From assembly GCA_903970295.1 (NCBI GenBank), contig CAJCHQ010000242.1:1-5675 (forward strand): a stretch of DNA of 5,675 bases. The letters are read 5' to 3'. This document shows, piece after piece, positions 1 through 5,112 of the stretch; the stretch's first letter is position 1, and each line of letters starts with the position of its first letter. The stretch is from Bryobacterales bacterium. GTDB taxonomy: Bacteria; Cyanobacteriota; Vampirovibrionia; Obscuribacterales; Obscuribacteraceae. The translations under genes and the position numbers were made by a program. The notes beneath the pieces are model-generated. The model was not told where the DNA came from. It worked only from the letters and a program-made list of their open reading frames with translations, and did no database searches.

Positions 1-123
1 AAGAATCTCGAGAATGCCCGGCCATTCATCTGCAAACGGATCCTGTCGAGTTCGATAGGTTCTTTTCGCAATTGCTGAACCTGATTCCTGCGGTGAAAAA
101 TCAATTGTGTTTAGTCCGCTCAT
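1..123 (-). CDS. IS21-type transposase IstA, N-terminal fragment (runs off the left edge)
   Basis: Leftward reading frame of 41 codons starting at ATG 123-121, cut by the window edge. Residues 22-41 read TYRTRQDPFADEWPGILEIL. This matches, from memory, the conserved segment near the N-terminus of one IS21 IstA subgroup (R-T-R-x-D-P-F-x-x-x-W), which precedes the DDE catalytic core. IstA is the DDE transposase that acts with the ATPase IstB in cut-and-paste movement. The helix-turn-helix that usually precedes this segment is missing: only about 21 residues lie before it. The frame is open to base 192 and a TTG at 177 could also start it, but that adds no recognisable domain. The opposite strand is also open (3-161), which I take as its shadow. 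The call rests on one motif; the DDE residues are outside the window. Confidence 0.55.
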   Translation of the reverse strand, partial: MSGLNTIDFSPQESGSAIAKRTYRTRQDPFADEWPGILEIL

Positions 124-166
124 GGGCTGCTCACGGTGAAGGGTGTTATGGCTCAGCCTAGACCGA

Positions 167-186
167 ATAAAGGGCAAAATAAGGGC
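167..186. repeat. Short tandem repeats in the IS end
   Basis: Two near-identical units, ATAAAGGGC at 167-175 and ATAAGGGC at 179-186, lie 12 bp apart between the putative IS tip and the transposase start. IS21-family ends typically carry several short repeats that bind transposase, and this position fits that role. Assigning the role is an inference. Confidence 0.4.
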
Positions 187-232
187 GGACCTTTAAACAC
201 CGTATGGCACCGCCCGCGATCACATAACCAGT

Positions 233-238
233 AAGGAG
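233..238 (+). promoter_or_regulatory. Ribosome binding site of the serine hydrolase gene
   Basis: AAGGAG lies 10 bases before the GTG at 249. It is the best Shine-Dalgarno match in the window and decides that start. No convincing -35/-10 pair is visible between the IS tip and this site. Confidence 0.7.
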
Positions 239-248
239 TATCAAGGTC

Positions 249-1229
249 GTGAACATACAATTTCAGATGGCGCGCGTGTTTATTGGCGCCATCTTGCTGC
301 ACAGCGGCTGCGCAGGGACGAGCTCAGCCAGCACTCAGGCAACCAAAACCGGCTACATCGTCCATAAACAAACGCAGTCTACCCGGAGGGTTGTAGCTGC
401 CCCAAACCTAGCCGAGTCGAAGGCGCTCAGGGAACGGCTCCTCTCTCTCATGCCGCATCCACAGGGGCGGGTAGCGGTAGTGGTCAAGGATCTGAGCGAC
501 AACACACTGACCGCTATCAACCCATTCGAAAATATGGCGGCGGCCTCGGTCATCAAAGTACCCGTGATGGTTGAAGTCTTCGCTCAAATCAAACACGGCA
601 ACATTGACTTGAACACAGCGATGATTTTGCAGAAAAGCGATGTTGATCATGGCTGGGGACAAATCGACAACGACCCTCCGGGAAAAAAACTCTATCCCGT
701 TTGGAAGTTGTTGCATTTGATGATCGATTACAGTGACAACACGGCGACCAACATGTTGATTCGGTTGGTGGGTCGGCAAAATATCAATCACCGCATGCGG
801 TCATTGAATTTTTCCGACACATACTTGGCCGACTATCTGCGCACCGATGACGATCTCAAAATTCGTTCCTTGCGCACAAGCCCCAGGGACATGGCCAACA
901 TGTTTATCGAGATGGCGCATGGACGGCTGATCGATCGCTACTCATCGGCAAAGATGCTGGATATTCTCAGGGCGCAAACCGAGAACACCTACATGCCGTT
1001 CTATCTGCCGGTGGGTCTGCAAATTGCCCATAAGACTGGCACCCTGGATGATACCGTACACGACGTCGGCCTGGTTTATCTCGGGCAGCATCCTTATATC
1101 GTAGTGCTCATGACGGCGAACGACCAGAATCTCGACTATTCCAAAGGATTGATTCGCAGGCTGTCTAGAGCTGTGTACGATTTCGAGAGGGGGTTGCCTG
1201 AGTCCAGACCGATACGGAGTTCGCGCTAG
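249..1229 (+). CDS. Exported class A beta-lactamase-fold serine hydrolase
   Basis: A 326-residue protein of the beta-lactamase/DD-peptidase superfamily (class A-like), acting on beta-lactams or peptidoglycan stem peptides outside the cytoplasmic membrane. Motif one is S100-V-I-K103 (nucleophile and general-base lysine), motif two is S162-D163-N164, and motif three is K262-T263-G264. Spacing is normal for class A. The omega-loop segment, about residues 190-212, contains only Asp as acidic residues and no E-x-x-L-N, so the usual deacylating Glu166 is not evident. The N-terminus has one Arg, then a hydrophobic stretch (residues 10-18) and Cys21. HSGC is a poor lipobox, so it may be a lipoprotein or a Sec substrate cut near residue 28. 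A linker of about 60 residues precedes the domain. The GTG start is set by AAGGAG. It starts 50 bp from the inferred IS end and is transcribed away from it. The fold is secure; lactamase versus carboxypeptidase activity is not. Confidence 0.88.
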   Translation: MNIQFQMARVFIGAILLHSGCAGTSSASTQATKTGYIVHKQTQSTRRVVAAPNLAESKALRERLLSLMPHPQGRVAVVVKDLSDNTLTAINPFENMAAASVIKVPVMVEVFAQIKHGNIDLNTAMILQKSDVDHGWGQIDNDPPGKKLYPVWKLLHLMIDYSDNTATNMLIRLVGRQNINHRMRSLNFSDTYLADYLRTDDDLKIRSLRTSPRDMANMFIEMAHGRLIDRYSSAKMLDILRAQTENTYMPFYLPVGLQIAHKTGTLDDTVHDVGLVYLGQHPYIVVLMTANDQNLDYSKGLIRRLSRAVYDFERGLPESRPIRSSR

Positions 1230-1277
1230 TTTGTTGGAATCGCAACTAATTCCGGCACTGGTTAGTCGTGAGTGCGA

Positions 1278-1337
1278 GACAATTTGCTGTTGCGGGGGGC
1301 TGATTCAGTAGTTGAAATCCCGCAGCAGCAATTTGTC
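1278..1337. repeat. Strong stem-loop between convergent genes
   Basis: Arms 1278-1296 and 1319-1337 are 19 nt each. They pair at 17 positions, plus one G-T wobble when read as plus-strand RNA and one T-T mismatch, around a 22-nt loop. It lies 48 bp after the serine hydrolase stop and 82 bp beyond the amidase stop. No T-run follows on either strand, so it is not a standard intrinsic terminator. It could be a bidirectional mRNA 3'-end structure or a palindromic interspersed element. The rest of 1230-1419 shows only weak 5-bp inverted repeats. Confidence 0.7.
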
Positions 1338-1419
1338 GAGTAGGCGAAATGCTTACTGAAGGCTCGCCAAGCGCATCTATTCCGGGCACGTTTTAAGTGG
1401 TCAGAAGTGCCGAAAAAAG

Positions 1420-2220
1420 TTATTTATGGCAAAGTGTCCTTTTCGCTGCAGCAGTCGCGCCTGGATTTTCATGGTGTGCCAGATATGCCACTTCACCATC
1501 GGCTAATGCATGTGCAATGCGCTTGCGCAGCCGCGAATTAGTGATTATGGAACGATCCTGGCTGTTGGATAGATAAGCAACTTCTACAAGAGTAGCAGGG
1601 ACGTGAGTATGATCGATGACATAATAGTTGTTTTGGAGCACTCCATCAGATTTGAGAGACGGTACTTCGCTGACCAGGCTGCGCAGCATATTGGCTGCGT
1701 AGGGCTTACTATCCTGATACCAGAAGTACGTGGTCGCGCCTCGGATGTTGTGATTTGGATTGGCGTTAAAGTGGATACTGAGAAAGGCGTTCGGATGCGT
1801 TGATTTCGTCACGGCATCGATATCTGACAGCTCCATATCAACGTCGGTTGTCCGTGTCATCACTACCCTGGCACCTGCAGCGACCAGGTCATTGCGTACA
1901 TCTTTGGCAAGAGCGAATGTCAGGTCTTTTTCTTCTACGCCAGCGTACACGGCGCCGGCATCGGCACCACCGTGGCCGGGATTGAGCACGATCGTGTATC
2001 CCTGCAGAGGCTCCGTGTGAGCAGTCGGTTTGGATATTCGGGAATGCACAGATTGCGTGCGCGCCTGCTTGCGTTCGATTGTCTGGAGCGGTGAATCTTC
2101 CAAGATAGTTGATTGTTGCGCCGGTTTGTTCCCATACCAGAGGTGAAACAGCGGACCCATCTGGCTGACCGAAGAATCAGGTTTGCACATATCTAATTTG
2201 TCATTAATTTGCGCACGCAA
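1420..2220 (-). CDS. N-acetylmuramoyl-L-alanine amidase (Amidase_3 family)
   Basis: A 266-residue zinc amidase that cleaves the bond between MurNAc and L-Ala of peptidoglycan. The Amidase_3 domain spans about residues 74-247. NPGHGG gives zinc ligand H83, EEKDL gives E97, SIHFNAN gives H150 and VEVAYLSN gives catalytic E213. All four key residues are present. Residues 1-73 are polar, Ser/Thr/Gln-rich and without a predicted helix, signal peptide or membrane segment, which is unusual for an enzyme whose substrate is outside the membrane. The frame opens after a stop at 2229-2227. The first start is TTG at 2220, with GGGAG 11 bases upstream (2236-2232). ATG at 2190 is the next in-frame start but has no Shine-Dalgarno. 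Neither start restores a signal. It is convergent with the serine hydrolase and divergent from the 2559 gene. The catalytic assignment is firm; the start and export route are open. Confidence 0.92.
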   Translation of the reverse strand: MRAQINDKLDMCKPDSSVSQMGPLFHLWYGNKPAQQSTILEDSPLQTIERKQARTQSVHSRISKPTAHTEPLQGYTIVLNPGHGGADAGAVYAGVEEKDLTFALAKDVRNDLVAAGARVVMTRTTDVDMELSDIDAVTKSTHPNAFLSIHFNANPNHNIRGATTYFWYQDSKPYAANMLRSLVSEVPSLKSDGVLQNNYYVIDHTHVPATLVEVAYLSNSQDRSIITNSRLRKRIAHALADGEVAYLAHHENPGATAAAKRTLCHK

Positions 2221-2558
2221 AGAAGTCTACGCTCCCGTATCAATAAGTGGTGAGAATGCGAGACTCGAACACTCTGTGACTTTGCTCGCGGCTCGACGGC
2301 TTGTTTATCTTAAGGTCGGTCTGGGTCTTTTTTGGGTCAGGCGCCTTCGCGCAGCTAGGCCAAATTCTTCGGGAAAGGCGCTATTCACGCTCGTCAACTG
2401 CGCGCTTGCTTGAAGCCAACCTCGAGGAAGCAATCAATTAATAGGGCAGCTTTTGGTGAGCTCAGGCTTGAGGGCAGCCGCTGGGGTTTAATGCTTTGCC
2501 CCAAAGAAGACCGCGTTCGATCTTAATATCGAAGTCAATCTAGCACGGGGAAAAGCAA
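2221..2558. other. Divergent intergenic region
   Basis: This 338-bp gap must hold the promoters for the leftward amidase and the rightward duplicated-domain gene. I find no convincing -35/-10 pair for either gene. Visible structures are a perfect dyad at 2516-2533 and a shorter inverted repeat, TGGGG at 2482-2486 with CCCCA at 2499-2503. A plus-strand open frame crosses 2183-2413, but it overlaps the amidase start and reads as non-coding. A degenerate tRNA-3'-end look-alike on the minus strand near 2248-2270 is not a gene. Confidence 0.5.
2516..2533. promoter_or_regulatory. Perfect dyad upstream of the duplicated-domain gene, possible operator
   Basis: TTCGAT, six bases, then ATCGAA form an exact inverted repeat 26-43 bp before the GTG at 2559. 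The spacing suits a dimeric repressor site over a core promoter or leader, or a short RNA hairpin near the 5' end of the message. There is no direct evidence of binding. Confidence 0.35.
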
Positions 2559-3302
2559 GTGGACCAGAAATTACCAACTGAAAAGCAGCTGTTGACGCAA
2601 ACCATTCATGACCTCGACGACTCCGACAAAAGTAAAGCGCTCGCTAAACTTCAAGTGGACTGGGGAAAAGCGACATCGCTGCCGGGAACTGGCTACGATC
2701 AGTGGCAACACAGCGTCGAAGCATCTCTGGTCAAGTCTGGACTTTTGCCGCAAATTTCTGAACTCTACGAAACCAAACCGGACGGAAGCAAGCCAAGCTC
2801 CCTTGAAGCTGCAGTTGACGTCGTCACAAGCCGCAACGACGTGCCCGACGATTCGTTGCACAATTTCCTCGTCGAAGATTATTTGAGAAGGCACCAGACC
2901 ATCGAAAGAGCAGAGCAGAAAAAAAAGTTACAAGTGTCCGTCAAACAAACAGTTGCCGACGCTTCCAACTCCGACTCAATCAAAGCCTATGCTGATTTCC
3001 AGCGCGATTGGTTGACTAACACCCACATGAGCCAAAAAGATTTTGCCTCATGGGTCACACAGGTGGAAGCTCAGCTCAAAGCAAAGGGACTATTTTCTCG
3101 CCTATCCGAGACCTATGCGAACAGTTTTGGTTCGAGACCAACGGGCGATGATCTAACTCGGAATGAGGACGACAACAGCATCATGCCAAACAACATGCAC
3201 AACGCACTGCTGCAAGATTTTTTTCGCCGTCACGGCATTAGCGAAGACAGCCACAATATAAATCAGATGGGCCCGTCAAAGTCAGACGTCTTCAAAAACT
3301 GA
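2559..3302 (+). CDS. Unrecognised protein with two tandem copies of one domain
   Basis: A 247-residue soluble protein of no family I recognise. It has no signal peptide or membrane segment, so it is probably cytoplasmic. It is an internal duplication. Residues 12-71 align without gaps to 128-187 (offset 116) with 22 identities out of 60, and residues 100-112 align to 213-225 with 7 of 13. Conserved positions include D34-W35/D150-W151, W49/W165, V-E-A-x-L, G61-L62/G177-F-adjacent Leu178, S-E-x-Y, and the closing D-x-x-R-R-H. Each copy looks mainly helical, and a charged linker (about 114-126) joins them. The tail after residue 228 is polar. The start is GTG at 2559, with GGGGAA at 2547-2552 as a weak Shine-Dalgarno. 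It ends 20 bp from the end of the leftward gene at 3323. Function is unknown; a binding or scaffold role for a two-fold domain is speculation. Confidence 0.85.
   Translation: MDQKLPTEKQLLTQTIHDLDDSDKSKALAKLQVDWGKATSLPGTGYDQWQHSVEASLVKSGLLPQISELYETKPDGSKPSSLEAAVDVVTSRNDVPDDSLHNFLVEDYLRRHQTIERAEQKKKLQVSVKQTVADASNSDSIKAYADFQRDWLTNTHMSQKDFASWVTQVEAQLKAKGLFSRLSETYANSFGSRPTGDDLTRNEDDNSIMPNNMHNALLQDFFRRHGISEDSHNINQMGPSKSDVFKN
2589..2897 (+). repeat. Domain copy 1 of the tandem duplication (residues 11-113)
   Basis: Protein-level repeat unit. It opens with a helix-like segment, then D-W (34-35), W49, V-E-A-S-L (53-57), G-L (61-62), S-E-L-Y (67-70), and closes with L-H-N...D-Y-L-R-R-H (100-112). Between residue 72 and 99 the two copies diverge in sequence and differ by three residues in length. 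Confidence 0.75.
2937..3242 (+). repeat. Domain copy 2 of the tandem duplication (residues 127-228)
   Basis: Second copy, offset 116 residues from the first up to residue 187 and 113 residues near its end. It keeps D-W (150-151), W165, V-E-A-Q-L (169-173), G177, S-E-T-Y (183-186) and M-H-N...D-F-F-R-R-H (213-225). The extent of divergence implies an old duplication rather than a recent tandem copy. Confidence 0.75.
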
Positions 3303-3322
3303 ACCCAGGAATTACGCGCCCG

Positions 3323-4159
3323 CTACCGCTTAGCCGGTCTTTCGGGCATGAGCTCTTCCAGCATATCTTGTTGTTCGCCGTTGAGAAGCATTTCGTGTTC
3401 TGTCTGGGCACGGGTGTATCCGGTCGGCAGAAAGAACGCGCTGACATCTACTTTTGTCCGTTTGCAGACTGTAGTCTCGATCAGCTTTTGGGGCAAGTTG
3501 TCTATACGGGCGCTAAGGCTAAAAGGGACACCGGGGGCCGCCGGAAAGCCGATCCAATTTGAGATGATCTCTGAAATTCTGGCTGGCGGTTTTATGTCGT
3601 CGCACCGCCAGTACCCGTCGCAGGTATTTAGAATCACTTGAAAATCATCTGCTTCGGATTGCGACATTTTTAAATCGGCGCGCTTGGCCGGACAATATTC
3701 GGTCAAATGCACGTTGAGCGCTTTAGTGGTACGACCTTTGACCCAATCAAATCGCCTCAAATCGACGCCAAAAAGTTTAGCTAAGCTATGGGAATTGAAC
3801 GTTTTGACATTCGGTGATTTGATCTCGTAGAAGAGTTTGTTGTGCGGGTTGTATTGCAGTAATGTGTCGTCAGCCAGGCGATAGATTACTACCATTCCAG
3901 TGCTGGGGCTCGTGAGTCGAGCGTACTGATTGGTAATTAGCCATCGCTGTGGACCAAATGCGCGGTTTTCCTGATCTAATTCCCAACCGTCACAAGCCGC
4001 TTGTTTCGCGGATGTAGCAATGCTTGCTTGTTTAGCTGGGGACTGTTGTTTGCCCACGTCGGCTGAGTAAGCCTCTGTCGAGATTAAAAGCAAACCGCAC
4101 GCGGCCAGGATGCAAGCTAAGAATTCTGTTCGCACTGTTTGAAGGTCTCTGTCTCTCAC
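3323..4159 (-). CDS. Exported protein of unknown family, FFLPTG motif (paralogue of the upstream gene)
   Basis: A 278-residue protein I do not recognise. Residues 11-33 form a signal sequence: hydrophobic core from F13 to T28, with likely cleavage after AYSA (residue 34). L-A-A-C21 resembles a lipobox, but the hydrophobic run continues past it, so lipidation is less likely. A Lys/Gln/Ala-rich linker follows. The mature part has five Cys (56, 156, 180, 186, 232), suggesting disulfides. R-W-L-I-T (72-76) and a C-terminal A-F-F-L-P-T-G-Y (241-248) have counterparts in the next gene upstream, marking the two as diverged paralogues. The start is GTG at 4159 with no Shine-Dalgarno. A TATTAT -10-like box ends five bases upstream, so the message may be leaderless, or translation may begin at GTG 4135. 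The last residues are charged. It is the last gene of the leftward cluster. Function is unknown, acting in the periplasm or at the surface. Confidence 0.82.
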   Translation of the reverse strand: MRDRDLQTVRTEFLACILAACGLLLISTEAYSADVGKQQSPAKQASIATSAKQAACDGWELDQENRAFGPQRWLITNQYARLTSPSTGMVVIYRLADDTLLQYNPHNKLFYEIKSPNVKTFNSHSLAKLFGVDLRRFDWVKGRTTKALNVHLTEYCPAKRADLKMSQSEADDFQVILNTCDGYWRCDDIKPPARISEIISNWIGFPAAPGVPFSLSARIDNLPQKLIETTVCKRTKVDVSAFFLPTGYTRAQTEHEMLLNGEQQDMLEELMPERPAKR

Positions 4160-4163
4160 AAAG

Positions 4164-4196
4164 ATAATATTATGTCATGCTGCTGTGTTCGGTTAA
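4164..4196 (-). promoter_or_regulatory. Possible internal promoter before the 4159 gene
   Basis: On the minus strand TTAACC (4196-4191) is followed after 18 bases by TAATAT (4172-4167), which overlaps TATTAT (4169-4164). Transcription would start within a few bases of the GTG at 4159, giving almost no leader. The -35 match is weak, and AT-rich chance matches are common. Confidence 0.25.
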
Positions 4197-4210
4197 TTGT
4201 CGTCAGCATG
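4176..4210. repeat. Short inverted repeat between the paralogous genes
   Basis: CATGCTG at 4176-4182 and CAGCATG at 4204-4210 are exact 7-bp complements around a 21-base loop. They sit just after the stop of the upstream gene and over the proposed promoter of the downstream one. It could be a weak hairpin that separates the two messages. No T-run follows. Confidence 0.3.
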
Positions 4211-4211
4211 C

Positions 4212-5048
4212 TCACTTGGTAGGCTCCGTTAAAGGTCCAATAATGTTTTCAAAATTCTGTTGTTTTTGAGAGTCTGAGATTACATCAACTTCTCGTTTGA
4301 CGTTTTTGAATCCGGTCGGGTAGGCAAAGAAATCTGATGGCATGGAGGTATCTTCGATCTTTATTGATTTGAGAATGTAGTGAGACAAATATTTGTCAGA
4401 AGTTTTGACGTCGCGTTCGTGGATCGGCATACTGAAGCACAGCGGGATGCGTTCGCTCAAAGGAACGCCAGCGAAGACCTGAACCACGTGGCAGCTTTCG
4501 ACAGAAGCTATCTGATTATCCAGCAAGATATAGTCGTTGTTCTTGGACCTGTAATTATGTTTGGCAGCAGTTGTTGTCTTGAAGACTAGGTTTTTGAGGC
4601 AGGGGTGACCGAGGAATTGAATCCTGGTGGAAAGATAAATATGCCACTGCTCGGATTCCTTAGGCACTGGCCAGTATGCGAATTGAGGCGTGTGTTTCAG
4701 CCATCTTTGCAGCTGCATAGACATCCCCTGATTGTTTGTGGGGTTGTACAAAGTGACATGCCAATCTGGGGCCTTCGTGATCAGATACCACTTGCTGCTT
4801 AAAGACTGGACGCGTACCGCCTTTGGCGTAACATACGTTTTGAATCCACCAAGTATTTCGTTGCCGCCGCTGATGACGGTGCAAGGCATGATTGAACTCT
4901 TCTTTGGCGACGAACGGCTTGGTAGGGGATTTGCTGGCTGCGCATTCCATGCAGATGAAACAATTAAGTTGATGAGTAGAGCATTTCGAAAATGTTTAAA
5001 TGCAGGTGCTGAGGCAAAGGCTGCTTTGTTCGTCCGAGATTCGATCAT
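4212..5048 (-). CDS. Exported protein of unknown family, FFAYPTG motif (paralogue of the downstream gene)
   Basis: A 278-residue protein when started at ATG 5048. This start has AAGGA four bases upstream. An in-frame ATG at 5069 would add seven residues but lacks a Shine-Dalgarno. A Sec signal is likely: K18 to R21, then hydrophobic A23 to W34, with cleavage near NAQPA. A Ser/Pro/Lys-rich linker follows. The mature part has four Cys (56, 150, 186, 204), suggesting two disulfides. K-W-Y-L-I-T (86-91) and D-F-F-A-Y-P-T-G-F (239-247) match the equivalent segments of the 3323-4159 protein in the same order, followed by a charged helix-like tail, so I read the two as old paralogues. No catalytic motif is evident and I do not know the family. 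It lies 64 bp downstream of the alpha/beta hydrolase stop on the same strand, consistent with one operon. The likely location is periplasmic or extracellular. Confidence 0.8.
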   Translation of the reverse strand: MIESRTNKAAFASAPAFKHFRNALLINLIVSSAWNAQPANPLPSRSSPKKSSIMPCTVISGGNEILGGFKTYVTPKAVRVQSLSSKWYLITKAPDWHVTLYNPTNNQGMSMQLQRWLKHTPQFAYWPVPKESEQWHIYLSTRIQFLGHPCLKNLVFKTTTAAKHNYRSKNNDYILLDNQIASVESCHVVQVFAGVPLSERIPLCFSMPIHERDVKTSDKYLSHYILKSIKIEDTSMPSDFFAYPTGFKNVKREVDVISDSQKQQNFENIIGPLTEPTK

Positions 5049-5052
5049 ATAA

Positions 5053-5057
5053 TCCTT
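5053..5057 (-). promoter_or_regulatory. Ribosome binding site favouring ATG 5048
   Basis: AAGGA on the minus strand lies four bases before ATG 5048 and inside the frame that starts at ATG 5069. The spacing is short but usable. No comparable site precedes 5069, which is why I prefer the shorter protein. Confidence 0.45.
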
Positions 5058-5112
5058 ATGACGCAGCATTCTAATCTACCGAAGTGCAGATTGTTTTGTG
5101 GTGAGCAGCTTA

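Larger units (their letters stand above)
1..199 (-). mobile_element. IS21-family insertion sequence, istA-proximal end (partial)
   Basis: The leftward ORF at the window edge resembles IS21-family IstA. Read on the minus strand, the DNA upstream of it begins TGTTTAAAGGTCC at base 199, which matches the TG...CA ends of this family. It also contains short tandem copies of a CCCTTATT-like motif, as expected for the multiple terminal repeats of IS21 elements. The tip at 199 is inferred from these features, because the other end and any target duplication lie outside the window. The rest of istA and the istB ATPase gene should lie to the left. Confidence 0.45.

Noticed and set aside
3..161. Open plus-strand frame at the left edge that could be the end of a gene
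   Set aside because: It lies antisense to the IstA-like frame, whose RTRQDPFADEW motif is recognisable, whereas this frame shows no motif.
148..234. 28-codon plus-strand ORF (ATG 148, TAA 232-234) whose stop overlaps the AAGGAG of the serine hydrolase gene
   Set aside because: It spans the inferred IS tip and terminal repeats, has a poorly spaced Shine-Dalgarno and resembles nothing I know. The apparent coupling is probably accidental.
408..791. Long minus-strand open frame inside the serine hydrolase gene
   Set aside because: It is a shadow of a gene with clear catalytic motifs and has no start context or family resemblance.
1383..1412. Inverted repeat GGCAC/GTGCC next to an A-run near the amidase stop, considered as an intrinsic terminator
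   Set aside because: For the leftward amidase the T-run comes before the hairpin, not after it, and for the rightward gene only A residues follow. The stem is five base pairs.
2248..2270. Minus-strand GTTCGAGTC followed by a CCA-ended stretch, like a tRNA T-arm and 3' end
   Set aside because: The T stem pairs at only three of five positions, the distance to CCA is one base short, and no matching acceptor strand, D-arm or anticodon arm lies upstream. It is at best a decayed fragment or att-like scar, more likely chance.
2183..2413. 76-codon plus-strand ORF in the divergent gap
   Set aside because: It overlaps the amidase start, has unconvincing composition and no ribosome binding site, and occupies the region needed for promoters.
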